A stretch of 59,527 nucleotides of DNA from RGIG1681 sp045657465 (GCA_045657465.1 JAZOTD010000036.1:1-59527); one strand, 5' to 3'; positions 42,660 to 51,172 are shown, counted from the stretch's first letter. Numbers and translations are program-made. The notes: generated by a model from the letters alone, not told the origin.

Positions 42660-43412
42660 TTAGTTTTCCTCCTTTGCTTTTTTTGTTCTGGTTTTTGGGA
42701 GCTTTTTTAAATCAACATCGGCATAAGTGTCAATGGCATCATTAACCACATCACTATCAATCTTTCCATCTTTAATATGCACTACACGTCTTGAAAGTTT
42801 TGCAATCTCGTCATTATGTGTAATAATCACAACTGTTGTGCCCTTCTTGTTTAAATCTTTCAAGATTTTCATAATTTCATCACCAGTTTTGGTGTCAAGA
42901 TTTCCTGTTGGTTCATCTGCTAAAATACACATTGGATTTGTTGCAAGAGCTCTAGCAATAGCAACTCTTTGTTGCTGACCACCCGAAAGTTCACTTGGTT
43001 TATGTTTCATTCTTTCTTTCATGCCAACAATTTCAAGTGCCTTTGTTACCCTTTGATGCCTTTCAGTTTTCTTTATTCCTTGATAAATAAGTGGAAGTTC
43101 AACATTTTCATAGGCGTTCATGTTATGCAACAGATTGAATCCCTGAAAAATAAACCCCATTTTTTTGTTACGCAAAAAAGCAAGTTGATTTTCTGAATAT
43201 TTTGAAACTTCAACCCCATCAATTAAATACTTTCCTTCTGTGGCAATATCAAGACAACCCACAATATTCATCATTGTAGACTTTCCAGACCCTGATGGTC
43301 CAATAATTGTCACAAACTCCCCATCTTCAATTTTAAGCGAAACATCATCAAGCGCCTTAACGATATTATCACCCATTTTGTAATATTTTTTTATATGCTT
43401 TAATTCAATCAA
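42660..43412 (-). CDS. MacB/LolD-type ABC transporter ATPase
   Basis: This 250-residue ATPase has Walker A GPSGSGKSTMMN (about 38-49), Q-loop FIFQGFNLL, signature LSGGQQQRVAIARAL (about 141-155), Walker B CILADEPTGNLD and the switch His in IITHN. All are intact. A charged Lys-rich tail follows residue 225. The start codon is TTG, nine bases after AAGGAG. It pairs with the permease downstream. The TetR regulator is divergent, 282 nt away, and candidate operator repeats lie between them, so TetR is likely to control this transporter. Confidence 0.92.
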   Translation of the reverse strand: MIELKHIKKYYKMGDNIVKALDDVSLKIEDGEFVTIIGPSGSGKSTMMNIVGCLDIATEGKYLIDGVEVSKYSENQLAFLRNKKMGFIFQGFNLLHNMNAYENVELPLIYQGIKKTERHQRVTKALEIVGMKERMKHKPSELSGGQQQRVAIARALATNPMCILADEPTGNLDTKTGDEIMKILKDLNKKGTTVVIITHNDEIAKLSRRVVHIKDGKIDSDVVNDAIDTYADVDLKKLPKTRTKKAKEEN

Positions 43413-43535
43413 AGTCTTAACTCCTTAAATTTATGACACCATTATACGCAAATTCTAAAAAATCTAAAAATGATTTTATTACATTTCCTTAAAATATTTT
43501 TATATAAAATATAATAATGCAAAATCACAGTTTCT

Positions 43536-43562
43536 TGTTACAGAAAAAAAGACACTGTAACA
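43536..43562. promoter_or_regulatory. Candidate TetR operator
   Basis: Inverted repeat TGTTACAG, 11 nt, CTGTAACA. A third copy of the half-site, TGTAACA, is at 43611-43617. It lies in the 282-bp region between the ABC operon and the tetR-type gene. A TATAAT box for the ABC operon is on the minus strand nearer its start. The gap is otherwise AT-rich with no other feature. Confidence 0.5.
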
Positions 43563-43694
43563 TTTTTAACTCGTGATAATTTCAATATTTACATTAAAAC
43601 GTATATTTGTTGTAACACCATAAATTTATTTGCATAAACTCAAAAAATTATATGGATTAAAGTCATACTCGTTCAAAAATAGGAGCATGATATT

Positions 43695-44234
43695 ATGGAA
43701 GAAAAAGAAAACCTAACCAAAGGCTATATATATGACGCATTCAAATATTTGTTAAGACAAAAGAAATATGACGACATTTCAGTATGTGACATCACTGAAA
43801 AAGCGGGTGTTTCAAGAATGTCTTTTTATCGCAATTTCAAATCAAAAGAAGACCTGCTTTATCAGGGCATTGATGTTATTTTCAGCAATTTAAGAAAAAA
43901 GTTTGTTGCTTGCGAAAATAAAAACATCTACACAGTAACAAAACTCATTTTTGAAACCTTCAAAGGATACAAAACCGAGCTCTTTTCATTATCAAACAGC
44001 AAAGTCACTCAAGCAATCTTAGACACTGTTCCTGAAAAACTAAAAGAAAATACTGATGATGATTACATGAACAAAACTTCAAAATATATCCCTATCTTCT
44101 ACTATGGAGCCATCACCACAGTTCTCTTTGATTGGCTAAAAAACGGAACTGAAGAACCACCAGAAGAAATGGCAAAAATGATTTCAGGACTCATAAACTT
44201 CGACATTCATGACGAATCACTTGTGGCCGAATAA
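43695..44234 (+). CDS. TetR/AcrR-family transcriptional regulator
   Basis: This 179-residue protein has a standard N-terminal helix-turn-helix: DDISVCDITEKAGVSRMSFYRNFKSKEDLL (about 26-55). The C-terminal ligand/dimer domain (60-179) is helical and of the TetR_C type seen in Firmicutes. It starts with ATG after AGGAGCATG. Divergent orientation to the MacB-like ABC operon suggests that it represses the transporter, and perhaps itself, through the TGTTACA repeats. Confidence 0.9.
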   Translation: MEEKENLTKGYIYDAFKYLLRQKKYDDISVCDITEKAGVSRMSFYRNFKSKEDLLYQGIDVIFSNLRKKFVACENKNIYTVTKLIFETFKGYKTELFSLSNSKVTQAILDTVPEKLKENTDDDYMNKTSKYIPIFYYGAITTVLFDWLKNGTEEPPEEMAKMISGLINFDIHDESLVAE

Positions 44235-44285
44235 CACATCAAAAATCACAACAATCCCACTTATATTTTTCTTAATTATTAATGG

Positions 44286-44314
44286 TTGACAAATCTTTTT
44301 TGCGTGGTTATAAT
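44286..44314 (+). promoter_or_regulatory. glyS promoter
   Basis: Perfect consensus: TTGACA, a 17-nt spacer, TATAAT. The transcription start is expected near 44321, at the 5' end of the T-box. Confidence 0.85.
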
Positions 44315-44320
44315 ATACCC

Positions 44321-44568
44321 ATAAATTGCGTTGAAAAAGAAGAGTAAACTTGAAGGTTGCTTATAGAGAGTTCCGCTTGGTGGAAAGGAACAGCAAACGC
44401 AAATCGAAGGCACTTTGGAGCAATCATTAAAAAAGAGTGAGTGTCACATGACACTAATAAGGGTGGAACCACGGGTCTAATCTCTCGCCCCTTAGCAAAA
44501 CTGAATAAATCACATATGTTTTATTCCCTTTTGCTATCGCGTGCGAAAAAGATTAGGCCTTTTGTTTT
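44321..44568 (+). promoter_or_regulatory. T-box riboswitch, glycine-specific
   Basis: The leader has the stem I pattern, including GTTCC/GGAAC with the TGGTGGAAA apical part. The likely specifier is GGC at 44409-44411, in the context GAAGGCACTTT, a Gly codon. The conserved T-box sequence AAGGGTGGAACCACGG is at 44459-44474, and the terminator pairs GGGTCTAATC (44473-44482) with GATTAGGCCT (44551-44560) before a T run. Uncharged tRNA-Gly should favour the antiterminator and switch on glyS. The rest of the gap before it (44235-44285) holds no feature. Confidence 0.92.
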
Positions 44569-44603
44569 GGCTAAAAAACAAAATAAATTTAGGAGAAACA
44601 AAT

Positions 44604-45977
44604 ATGAAAAACTTAACAATGGACAAACTTGTAAGTCATTGCAAAAACACAGGTATTGTCTATCCAGGTTCTGACATTTATGACGGACTTGCAAACACTT
44701 GGGATTATGGTCCTGTTGGTGTCGAACTCAAAAACAACATCAAAAAAGTTTGGTGGAAACGTTTCGTTCAAGAAGCTGACAACAGTTATGGCGTTGACGC
44801 AGCAATATTGATGAACCCTAGAGTTTGGGAGGCTTCTGGACACGTTGCATCATTCACCGACCCAAAAATGGATTGCAAACGTTGCAAAACAAGAATGAGA
44901 GCCGACAATCTTATCGAAGCTCACTCAAAAGGCTCAGTAAATGCTGACGCTATGACAAATGAAGAAATGGAAGCATATATTCAAGAACATCAAGTTAAAT
45001 GCCCTACTTGCGGAAACTTTGATTGGACACCAATCCGCCAATTCCACCTTATGTTCCAAACATCAAGAGACCTTACTGGCGGAAAAGATGATGTTATCTA
45101 TCTTCGTCCAGAAACTGCTCAAGGTGAATTCGTAAACTTCATGAACGTTCAAAGAACAACCCGTGCAAAAGTTCCTTTCGGAATTGGACAAATCGGAAAA
45201 GCATTTAGAAACGAAATCACTCCAGGAAACTTTACTTTTAGAACAATCGAGTTTGAACAAATGGAACACCAATTGTTCTGCAAAAACGAAGAAGCCGGTT
45301 TTGATTTCTATGCAAAATACAAAAAAGATGCATATGATTTCCTTATCGACCTTGGATTCAACAAAGACGACTTAAACTACAAAGACCACGAAAAGCTTGC
45401 ATTCTATGCAAAAGCAGCTTGTGACATCATCTTCAAATATCCATTCGGTTGGAATGAACTTAATGGTATTCACTACAGAACCGACTATGATTTGGGCAGA
45501 CATCAAGAATATTCAGGCAAAAACATGCTCTATATCGACCCAGTAACTAATGAAAAATATGTTCCACATGTTGTAGAATATTCAATTGGTGCTGACAGAC
45601 TCACCCTTGCAGTTCTTTGTGAATTCTATGATGAAGAAGAACTTGAAGGTGGCGACACAAGAGTTGTATATCGTTTCCACCCTGCTATCGCTCCATATAA
45701 AGTTGCAGTGCTTCCACTTCAAAAGAACATGAGTGAAAAAGCAAGAGAAATCTACAAAAAACTTGCAAAACACTTTATGTGCACATATGACGAAGCTGGC
45801 TCTATCGGAAAGAGATATCGTCGCCAAGACCAAATCGGCACTCCATTCTGTGTAACAATCGACTTTGACACACTCGAAGACGGAACAGTTACCATTCGTG
45901 AAAGAGACACAATGCAACAACGCAGAATTTCTGTTGATGAACTCATCTCTTATGTAAACGAAAAAATCGTTTTCTAA
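44604..45977 (+). CDS. glyS: Glycyl-tRNA synthetase, single-chain dimeric type
   Basis: This class II synthetase charges tRNA-Gly. The 457-residue protein is the archaeal/eukaryal-like single-polypeptide type, not the bacterial alpha2-beta2 GlyQS type. Marks include GIVYPGSDIYDGLANTWDYGP at the start, a zinc-type CKRCKTRM and CPTCGNF pair (about 92-140), motif 2 in GQIGKAFRNEITPGNFTFRTIEFEQME, and a C-terminal anticodon-binding domain (about 360-457). The start is the ATG at 44604, nine bases after AGGAG; an earlier in-frame ATG lies inside the T-box terminator loop and is not used. Confidence 0.96.
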   Translation: MKNLTMDKLVSHCKNTGIVYPGSDIYDGLANTWDYGPVGVELKNNIKKVWWKRFVQEADNSYGVDAAILMNPRVWEASGHVASFTDPKMDCKRCKTRMRADNLIEAHSKGSVNADAMTNEEMEAYIQEHQVKCPTCGNFDWTPIRQFHLMFQTSRDLTGGKDDVIYLRPETAQGEFVNFMNVQRTTRAKVPFGIGQIGKAFRNEITPGNFTFRTIEFEQMEHQLFCKNEEAGFDFYAKYKKDAYDFLIDLGFNKDDLNYKDHEKLAFYAKAACDIIFKYPFGWNELNGIHYRTDYDLGRHQEYSGKNMLYIDPVTNEKYVPHVVEYSIGADRLTLAVLCEFYDEEELEGGDTRVVYRFHPAIAPYKVAVLPLQKNMSEKAREIYKKLAKHFMCTYDEAGSIGKRYRRQDQIGTPFCVTIDFDTLEDGTVTIRERDTMQQRRISVDELISYVNEKIVF

Positions 45978-45980
45978 ATA

Positions 45981-46010
45981 AAAAGCACCCTTCTTGTTAA
46001 GGGTGTTTTT
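45981..46010 (+). terminator. glyS terminator
   Basis: Stem AAAAGCACCCTT/AAGGGTGTTTTT with a 6-nt loop, directly after the stop codon. Confidence 0.85.
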
Positions 46011-46041
46011 CTTTCATTATCTGTGTAAATGCTGAAAATAA

Positions 46042-46068
46042 AAGGTGTTATGCCAAACATAACACCTT
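46042..46068 (-). terminator. Terminator of the rpiB operon
   Basis: The 11-bp stem AAGGTGTTATG/CATAACACCTT with a 5-nt loop, followed by TTATTTT on the minus strand. It lies 5 nt after the stop codon. A similar TATGTCAAACATAACACC string is found near 37517-37534. Confidence 0.8.
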
Positions 46069-46073
46069 ATTTT

Positions 46074-46919
46074 TTATTTAATTAAATTTGCATATCTGCC
46101 TGCGCAATCTTCATAAAGCTTTTTAAATTCATTTGTCTTTGCATCGTCTTCACCTATCGCATTATAGACAACATATCCCGCATAGCTAAGCTTCATAAGT
46201 GAAAACTCTAGCAGTATTTCACTAACCTTTCCTTTAACGTTTGAACTTGCAAGCATTGCTTCAATTTGGTCAATTCTCAATTCTAAAAGTTCAGCAACAT
46301 CTTTATCTGCATCGTTAAGTTCAAATGTTTCAAGCAACGCCTTATAGTCTTCTTTTGTAGTCTTTTTGTCATTTTTTAACAAATCAACATATGTTGCAAA
46401 CGCATATTCTGTAATTTTTCCATTTTTTAGCGATTTCAACACTTCAACCTGAATTGCACTTTCTTTATCTGTTAAACCATACAAACATTTGATTTTCCTG
46501 TTCACCAAATATGCATTAACATCTCCAACATAAGCATACATTGACTTGTTTTTTGCGTTATAAACGCTTGAAACATCAAGCTTTGTGCAAAATTCGTCAT
46601 ATTCATCATCACTCATTAATTCAGTGATATATTCAAGCTCTTTTTCTTTATTTGAATATTCTTGTTCAAAGAGAATCAAATTATATAAATCACTTAACTC
46701 TCCGCTCTTTTTATACTGCATTTCATAACAAGCTTCTTCTGCCCTAATAATTCCAAAAAAGTTAAATATTTTGGCGTCAAAATTTGGGGCTAAAAAGAAC
46801 AATGTAGAAATTAGATAAAAGAATACAAAAACAACGGCTAGCATGATTTTTGTGAATGTTTTAAACGAATTTAACCATGTTTTTTTATCAATATAAACTT
46901 CTTTTGTAACCGAAGCCAT
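46074..46919 (-). CDS. Single-span membrane protein, unknown
   Basis: I do not recognise this 281-residue protein. It has one transmembrane helix near the N-terminus (about residues 25-47, FTKIMLAVVFVFFYLISTLFFL) and then an acidic, almost fully helical external domain. No signal-peptidase site or lipobox is apparent. Its ATG overlaps the rpiB stop codon by one base, so the two are in one operon and coupled, but no functional link is visible. It has its own downstream terminator. Confidence 0.75.
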   Translation of the reverse strand: MASVTKEVYIDKKTWLNSFKTFTKIMLAVVFVFFYLISTLFFLAPNFDAKIFNFFGIIRAEEACYEMQYKKSGELSDLYNLILFEQEYSNKEKELEYITELMSDDEYDEFCTKLDVSSVYNAKNKSMYAYVGDVNAYLVNRKIKCLYGLTDKESAIQVEVLKSLKNGKITEYAFATYVDLLKNDKKTTKEDYKALLETFELNDADKDVAELLELRIDQIEAMLASSNVKGKVSEILLEFSLMKLSYAGYVVYNAIGEDDAKTNEFKKLYEDCAGRYANLIK

Positions 46920-47401
46920 TAAACCCTTCCCGCCTTTTCTATTTTTGCAATTTGAGCAATTCTTCTTGAGTGTCTTTCTTCGCCCATAAATTGCGTAGAA
47001 ATAAACACATTCAAAATTCTAATCATTTTGCGCTTGCAAAGCTTAACTTCATAATTTTCATCAGCTTTTCCTGCTGCAAACACAATTGCATTGGCATCTT
47101 CATCGCGTCTTGCAAAATATGCAGAGCCTTCTTCACTAGGAAGCACCGCTCTAATCCCCGCAAACTTATTTGCAACAATATTCATGCCGACTCCAGTTCC
47201 GCAAAGCAAAATCATTCCGTCTGCCTTTTCTTTCAAAAACATATCATATGCCTTGCTTGCTAAAACTGGATAATCATTAGCTTCGCCAGCATCTTCAACC
47301 ACTGAAAAATCAAGATTTTGCTCGGTTAAATAAGCCTTGATTTTATCAACATATTTTCCGTCAACTCTATGGTCATATACCACAATGAATTTTTTGAACA
47401 T
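46919..47401 (-). CDS. rpiB: RpiB/LacAB-family sugar-phosphate isomerase
   Basis: RpiB interconverts ribose 5-phosphate and ribulose 5-phosphate. The 160-residue protein has the family start (a Val-Tyr-Asp-His strand), DYPVLASKAYDMF, and the active-site segment ILLCGTGVGMNIVANKFAGIRAVL (about 64-87), where the Cys is the catalytic base. RRDEDANAIVFAAG takes the place of R-x-H-N-x-A-N-x-L. LacA/LacB-type galactose 6-phosphate isomerase cannot be excluded. It starts with ATG after AGGAG, with a good promoter upstream. Confidence 0.88.
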   Translation of the reverse strand: MFKKFIVVYDHRVDGKYVDKIKAYLTEQNLDFSVVEDAGEANDYPVLASKAYDMFLKEKADGMILLCGTGVGMNIVANKFAGIRAVLPSEEGSAYFARRDEDANAIVFAAGKADENYEVKLCKRKMIRILNVFISTQFMGEERHSRRIAQIAKIEKAGRV

Positions 47402-47421
47402 AATATTCTCCTAACACAATT

Positions 47422-47450
47422 AGTTTATAATTTTTATATTATGTTGTCAA
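47422..47450 (-). promoter_or_regulatory. rpiB promoter
   Basis: On the minus strand: TTGACA, a 17-nt spacer, TAAACT. Confidence 0.6.
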
Positions 47451-47457
47451 ACAAAAC

Positions 47458-47483
47458 AAAAAGAAGTATCTCTACTTCTTTTT
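47458..47483 (-). terminator. Terminator of the 50-residue coiled-coil gene
   Basis: Stem AAAAAGAAGTA/TACTTCTTTTT with a 4-nt loop. It overlaps the last codons and stop of the small gene. Confidence 0.8.
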
Positions 47484-47624
47484 ATCTTGGAATCGACTTA
47501 TTTGTTGTTTCAATGACTTAATTTCACGTTTTAGAGCGTCCATATCACGTTCTTGCAACGCAATCAAATTGTCTTTTTCTTTAACAATCTCCCCAAACTC
47601 TCCAAACTCATCAAAACCACTCAT
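47472..47624 (-). CDS. 50-residue coiled-coil microprotein
   Basis: The gene starts with ATG, six bases after AGGAG, and ends TAG. The sequence begins MSGFDEFGEFGEIVKEKDNL, and the rest (residues 15-48) is a charged coiled coil with a heptad pattern, ending in KKK. It is shorter than usual gene callers' limits, but the ribosome binding site, clean frame and its own terminator make it credible. It lies 76 nt downstream of sepF, separated by the sepF terminator, in the division cluster. The function is unknown; a partner of SepF or of the septal ring is a guess. Confidence 0.65.
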   Translation of the reverse strand: MSGFDEFGEFGEIVKEKDNLIALQERDMDALKREIKSLKQQISRFQDKKK

Positions 47625-47674
47625 AAATGACTCCTACTGTTATTATGAGCCGTTTAATTCATTTTATGCATAAA

Positions 47675-47698
47675 AAAACACCCTTTTTAGGGTGTTTT
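47675..47698 (-). terminator. sepF terminator
   Basis: Stem AAAACACCCT/AGGGTGTTTT with a 4-nt loop, followed by seven T on the minus strand, 2 nt after the stop codon. Confidence 0.85.
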
Positions 47699-47700
47699 GA

Positions 47701-48288
47701 TTAGTTATCCATTCCTTGATTTTGTTCAGGGGTTCTAATATTAAATCCTTCAGGAGTCAAGAGGAATATATTGCTGTCAACATGTCTAATATTTCCATTA
47801 AGTGCATAAATCGCACCACTTGTGCAGTCTAAAAGGCGTTGAGAATCATATTCATTCATATTTTGAAGATTCAAAACAACTGATTCGCCTTCTTTTAAAT
47901 AATTGATAACAATTTGCACATCATCAAATTTTGTTGGGTACAAAAATTCAACATTTTTAGTTCCATATCCGCCAACATTTGAATTTAGACCATAATTATT
48001 CACAGGCGCAGTGTATGACCTGTTATATTGAGAAGGATTTTCAGCATAAGAAGTTGTTGTGCTTTGTGGTTTTGGTTGCACATCTTTTTCTTGTCTCAAA
48101 GAATATTTTTTTGCAGCTCGGTCAGCTTTTTCTTGAGCTTTTCTTGCTTTATATTCTTCTTTTTGTCTTCTTTTTTCATCTTGAGCACGCTGTCTTTCTT
48201 CTCGAATCTTCTCTTTTTCTATTGAATCGTCGTAGACTTCTTCATTTTCAAAGCCCACTCCTTTCATAAGCCAATTCATAAATCCCAT
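47701..48288 (-). CDS. sepF: Cell division protein SepF
   Basis: SepF tethers FtsZ filaments to the membrane at the division site. The 195-residue protein has the N-terminal amphipathic membrane anchor (MGFMNWLMKGVGF), then a highly charged linker (about 20-70) and a Ser/Tyr/Asn-rich linker. The SepF dimer domain (about 105-185) follows with NVEFLYPTKFDDVQIVINYL, GESVVLNLQNMNEYDSQRLLDC and GNIRHVDSNIFLLTPEGFN. It follows the SPOR-like membrane protein gene. The ribosome binding site (GGGGTGG) is weak. Confidence 0.93.
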   Translation of the reverse strand: MGFMNWLMKGVGFENEEVYDDSIEKEKIREERQRAQDEKRRQKEEYKARKAQEKADRAAKKYSLRQEKDVQPKPQSTTTSYAENPSQYNRSYTAPVNNYGLNSNVGGYGTKNVEFLYPTKFDDVQIVINYLKEGESVVLNLQNMNEYDSQRLLDCTSGAIYALNGNIRHVDSNIFLLTPEGFNIRTPEQNQGMDN

Positions 48289-48364
48289 AAATTGCCACCC
48301 CTATCTAGCCTAATAATAACACATTTTACACAAATTTCAAATTATTTTTTCATAATTTTATGAT

Positions 48365-49120
48365 TTACTGCAAATTATTGAACATATCAACTTTCAGTCG
48401 TGCAAAATTAAATTTTAATTCACAAATTAACGACTCTTTCTTTCCACTTTGAAAAAACTTATTAAAAAACTCATCAAAATAATTAACAAGCATATTTGCA
48501 TAGGTCGTCAAATCTTCAAAAATCTTCTCATTTTTCGGGTTTTCAAACAAATCGATTAAGTCTTGAAATTCAAGTTTTGTTTTCAATAACTTCGAAGAAA
48601 AATCTCCATCACCAATCTCACCTTTCAAATATTCAATCTGCACATGCTCAAAATCATTAATAAATTTATAATATTTCTCAAAAAATCTCGAATAACTTAA
48701 ATTTTGAGCAATATGTGATGCAGTTTTTTTATTAATAGCTTTTGCTTCAAGCTTAACAACCCCCGCAGTTGAAAAAGACTGCTTTAAATTTTCTTTAATT
48801 TCAATTGCATCAGCTTCATTCAAATAAACATTTGCCACTAAAAAATACTCTTCTTTAAAAAACAAAACACTCCCAGCTCCGCCAAGCTTTTTTATTAATT
48901 CTTTTTTGTCTTCATCAATTTTTCTTCTATTTTTTTCAACATAAACCACATAAAACACTTGCCGTTCATAACACTTTTCAACCTTCTTAAAACTTACCAA
49001 ACATGCAAAAACTACCGCTAAAAAAATAAAAAATAAAATCACTGCAATCACTGAAATTATCGGCTTTCGCAAGGGTTTGTCATGTGGCAGGTATGACACA
49101 TAATCTTGAAAATTACTCAT
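48365..49120 (-). CDS. Membrane protein with SPOR-like domain
   Basis: This 251-residue protein has a cytosolic N-terminus (1-22), one transmembrane helix (about 23-46), and an external part. Residues about 55-125 follow the SPOR fold pattern: FYVVYVEKNRR, then a helix ending ELIKKLGGAG, then SVLFFKEEYFLVANVYLNEADAIEIKENLKQSF. SPOR domains bind denuded peptidoglycan at septa. A helical domain (about 130-251) of unknown type follows. It lies directly upstream of sepF (76 nt), which fits a division role. The SPOR call is by eye and needs a profile search. The ATG has no Shine-Dalgarno; TAAAAT lies 5 nt upstream. Confidence 0.6.
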   Translation of the reverse strand: MSNFQDYVSYLPHDKPLRKPIISVIAVILFFIFLAVVFACLVSFKKVEKCYERQVFYVVYVEKNRRKIDEDKKELIKKLGGAGSVLFFKEEYFLVANVYLNEADAIEIKENLKQSFSTAGVVKLEAKAINKKTASHIAQNLSYSRFFEKYYKFINDFEHVQIEYLKGEIGDGDFSSKLLKTKLEFQDLIDLFENPKNEKIFEDLTTYANMLVNYFDEFFNKFFQSGKKESLICELKFNFARLKVDMFNNLQ

Positions 49121-49149
49121 ATATCATTTTATGATTAAAGCATACACTT

Positions 49150-49180
49150 AATCACAAGTTTTTGTCATAAAAACGTGATT
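49150..49180. promoter_or_regulatory. Inverted repeat between divergent SPOR and groES genes
   Basis: AATCAC-AA-GTTTTT, GTCAT, AAAAAC-GTGATT: a 12-bp pairing with a two-base bulge. It lies just upstream of the groES promoter. It is not a CIRCE element (no TTAGCACTC). It could be an operator; it has no T run, so it is not a terminator. Confidence 0.4.
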
Positions 49181-49192
49181 GCATGCTTAACG

Positions 49193-49220
49193 TTATAACT
49201 TGCCAAAAACGACATATAAT
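49193..49220 (+). promoter_or_regulatory. Possible groES promoter
   Basis: TTATAA, a 16-nt spacer, TATAAT, 28 nt before the ATG. Confidence 0.45.
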
Positions 49221-49248
49221 TAAGTGTAAATAATTTTAGGAGAACTTT

Positions 49249-49545
49249 ATGAACTTAAAACCATTATTTGACAGAGTCGTGCTAAAAGATTTAGAAAAAT
49301 CATCGCAAACCAAGTCAGGAATATTTATTCCCACAGGCGTTGGCGATGAACCTAAATATGCCAAAGTCGTTGCTATTGGCGATGGAGACTGCTTTGACGG
49401 AAACAAATCTAAAATGGCAGTGTCTGTCGGCGATCATGTTTTATATAACAAATATGGTGCAACACCTTTCAAAATTGACGACCAAGAATTTCAAATCTTG
49501 CGTCAAAGTGACATATTAGGAGTTTTCGAAGGAGACAATAACTAA
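49249..49545 (+). CDS. groES: Co-chaperonin GroES
   Basis: The 98-residue protein is the lid of the GroEL chamber. It has PLFDRVVLKDLE at the start and a mobile loop EKSSQTKSGIFIPTGVG (about 16-32), in which the usual hydrophobic IVL contact reads IFI. GDHVLYNKYGATPFKIDDQEFQIL follows near the end. It starts with ATG after AGGAG, and its TAA overlaps the groEL ATG by one base. Confidence 0.96.
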   Translation: MNLKPLFDRVVLKDLEKSSQTKSGIFIPTGVGDEPKYAKVVAIGDGDCFDGNKSKMAVSVGDHVLYNKYGATPFKIDDQEFQILRQSDILGVFEGDNN

Positions 49546-51134
49546 TGGCAAAACAAATCCAAACTGGCGACATTGCAAGAAATCTACTTAAAAATGGCAT
49601 AAAAGCCGTTGCTGATGCCGTGAAAATCACACTTGGACCTAAAGGAAAAAATGTGGTTTTAGACAGAAAATACACAACTCCCCTAATCACTAATGACGGA
49701 GTTTCAATCGCTAAAGAAATTGAACTATTAAACCCTTTTGAAAATATGGGTGCAAACCTCATTAAAGAAGCATCGATAAAAACTAATGATGACGCAGGCG
49801 ATGGCACAACCACCGCATGCGTTTTAGCAGAATCAATGGTTAATGAAGGTCTTAAAAATATTTCTAGTGGCGCCAACCCTATTATTTTACGCAAAGGCAT
49901 TGAAAAAGCCATAAAAGTGGCTACAGATCATTTAAAACAAATCTCAAAACCAGTTTCAAGTGACAAAGAAATTTCACAAGTTGCAAGCATATCTGCTGGC
50001 AGTGATGAAATTGGCGAACTCATTTCAAACGCCTTTGCAAAAATAGGAAAAGACGGCGTCATAACAATTGAAGAATCAAAATCTTCACAAACCAACCTAA
50101 AAATAACCCAAGGTCTTGAATTTGACCGAGGTTACATCTCGCCTTATATGGCAAATCCAAACCAAAATATTGTGTGTTTAGAACACCCTTATATCTTGGT
50201 CACTGACAAAAAACTTACAAATATAAATGAAATCCTCCCAATTTTAGAGCAAATTATGCAAACTTCCAGACCTTTATTAATCATTGCTGACGATGTTGAT
50301 GGCGAAGTGCTTTCAACACTCGTTTTAAACAATGTTAGGGGCAGTTTCATTTCTGTTGCAGTCAAATGTCCTTCATTTGGAGACAAACAAAAAGCATACT
50401 TGCAAGACATTGCCCTGCTCACATCAGCATCGCTTGTTTCAAAAGAACTTTCAACTGACTTCAAATCATTAACATTAGATGATTTAGGCGAAGCATCGCT
50501 TGTCAAAGTTTCAAAAGACAAAACAACCATCATAAACGGCAAAGCAAACACAGTCATGGTTGAAGAAAAAATCAATCATATCAAATCGCTGCTTAATGAA
50601 AACCTTGATGACTATGAAAAAATTAATTTTGAAGACCAACTCGCCAGACTTTCTGGTGGCGTGGCAGTCATTGAAGTTGGAGCCGCAAGTGAAATCGAAA
50701 TGCGTGAGAAAAAACTCCGCATCGAAGACGCCCTTTCAGCAACAAAATCTGCATGCAAAGAAGGCATCATAATCGGTGGTGGTTGCGCTTTAGTATCATG
50801 CATTCCTTCAGTAAAATCTTTTATCAGCACACTTTCAGGAGACGAAAAAACAGGTGCAGAAATCGTTTTGCACGCGCTTGAATCTCCAATTAGACAAATT
50901 GCAAAAAATGCAGGCGTCGACGACGGCGTAGTATTAAACAATGTTATGCAGTCAATCAAATCAAATATTGGTTACAACGCACTTACTGACACATATGAAA
51001 ATATGTTTGATGGCGGAATAATTGACCCAACAAAAGTCACCCGCTGTGCTCTTGAAAACGCTGGAAGCGTTTCTGCATCAATACTCACAACTGAAGTTTT
51101 GGTCGCAGACATAGAACCACAAAAAGCTCAATAA
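49545..51134 (+). CDS. groEL: Chaperonin GroEL
   Basis: The 529-residue chaperonin has the usual ATP-binding segments (TLGPKGKNVVLDRKY, NDGVSIAKEI, TNDDAGDGTTTACVLAE and GGCALVSCI near residue 407). Helical and apical regions align to the end of the equatorial domain. It is slightly short and lacks the Gly-Gly-Met C-terminal repeats seen in many GroELs; it ends VLVADIEPQKAQ. No CIRCE element is upstream, so control differs from B. subtilis. It is followed by a strong bidirectional terminator. Confidence 0.97.
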   Translation: MAKQIQTGDIARNLLKNGIKAVADAVKITLGPKGKNVVLDRKYTTPLITNDGVSIAKEIELLNPFENMGANLIKEASIKTNDDAGDGTTTACVLAESMVNEGLKNISSGANPIILRKGIEKAIKVATDHLKQISKPVSSDKEISQVASISAGSDEIGELISNAFAKIGKDGVITIEESKSSQTNLKITQGLEFDRGYISPYMANPNQNIVCLEHPYILVTDKKLTNINEILPILEQIMQTSRPLLIIADDVDGEVLSTLVLNNVRGSFISVAVKCPSFGDKQKAYLQDIALLTSASLVSKELSTDFKSLTLDDLGEASLVKVSKDKTTIINGKANTVMVEEKINHIKSLLNENLDDYEKINFEDQLARLSGGVAVIEVGAASEIEMREKKLRIEDALSATKSACKEGIIIGGGCALVSCIPSVKSFISTLSGDEKTGAEIVLHALESPIRQIAKNAGVDDGVVLNNVMQSIKSNIGYNALTDTYENMFDGGIIDPTKVTRCALENAGSVSASILTTEVLVADIEPQKAQ

Positions 51135-51146
51135 TTTTCTCCTAAA

Positions 51147-51172
51147 AAAACACCCCACTCAAGGGGTGTTTT
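51147..51172. terminator. groESL terminator, probably bidirectional
   Basis: Stem AAAACACCCC/GGGGTGTTTT with a 6-nt loop and T runs on both sides, between groEL and the convergent 332-aa gene. Confidence 0.85.
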
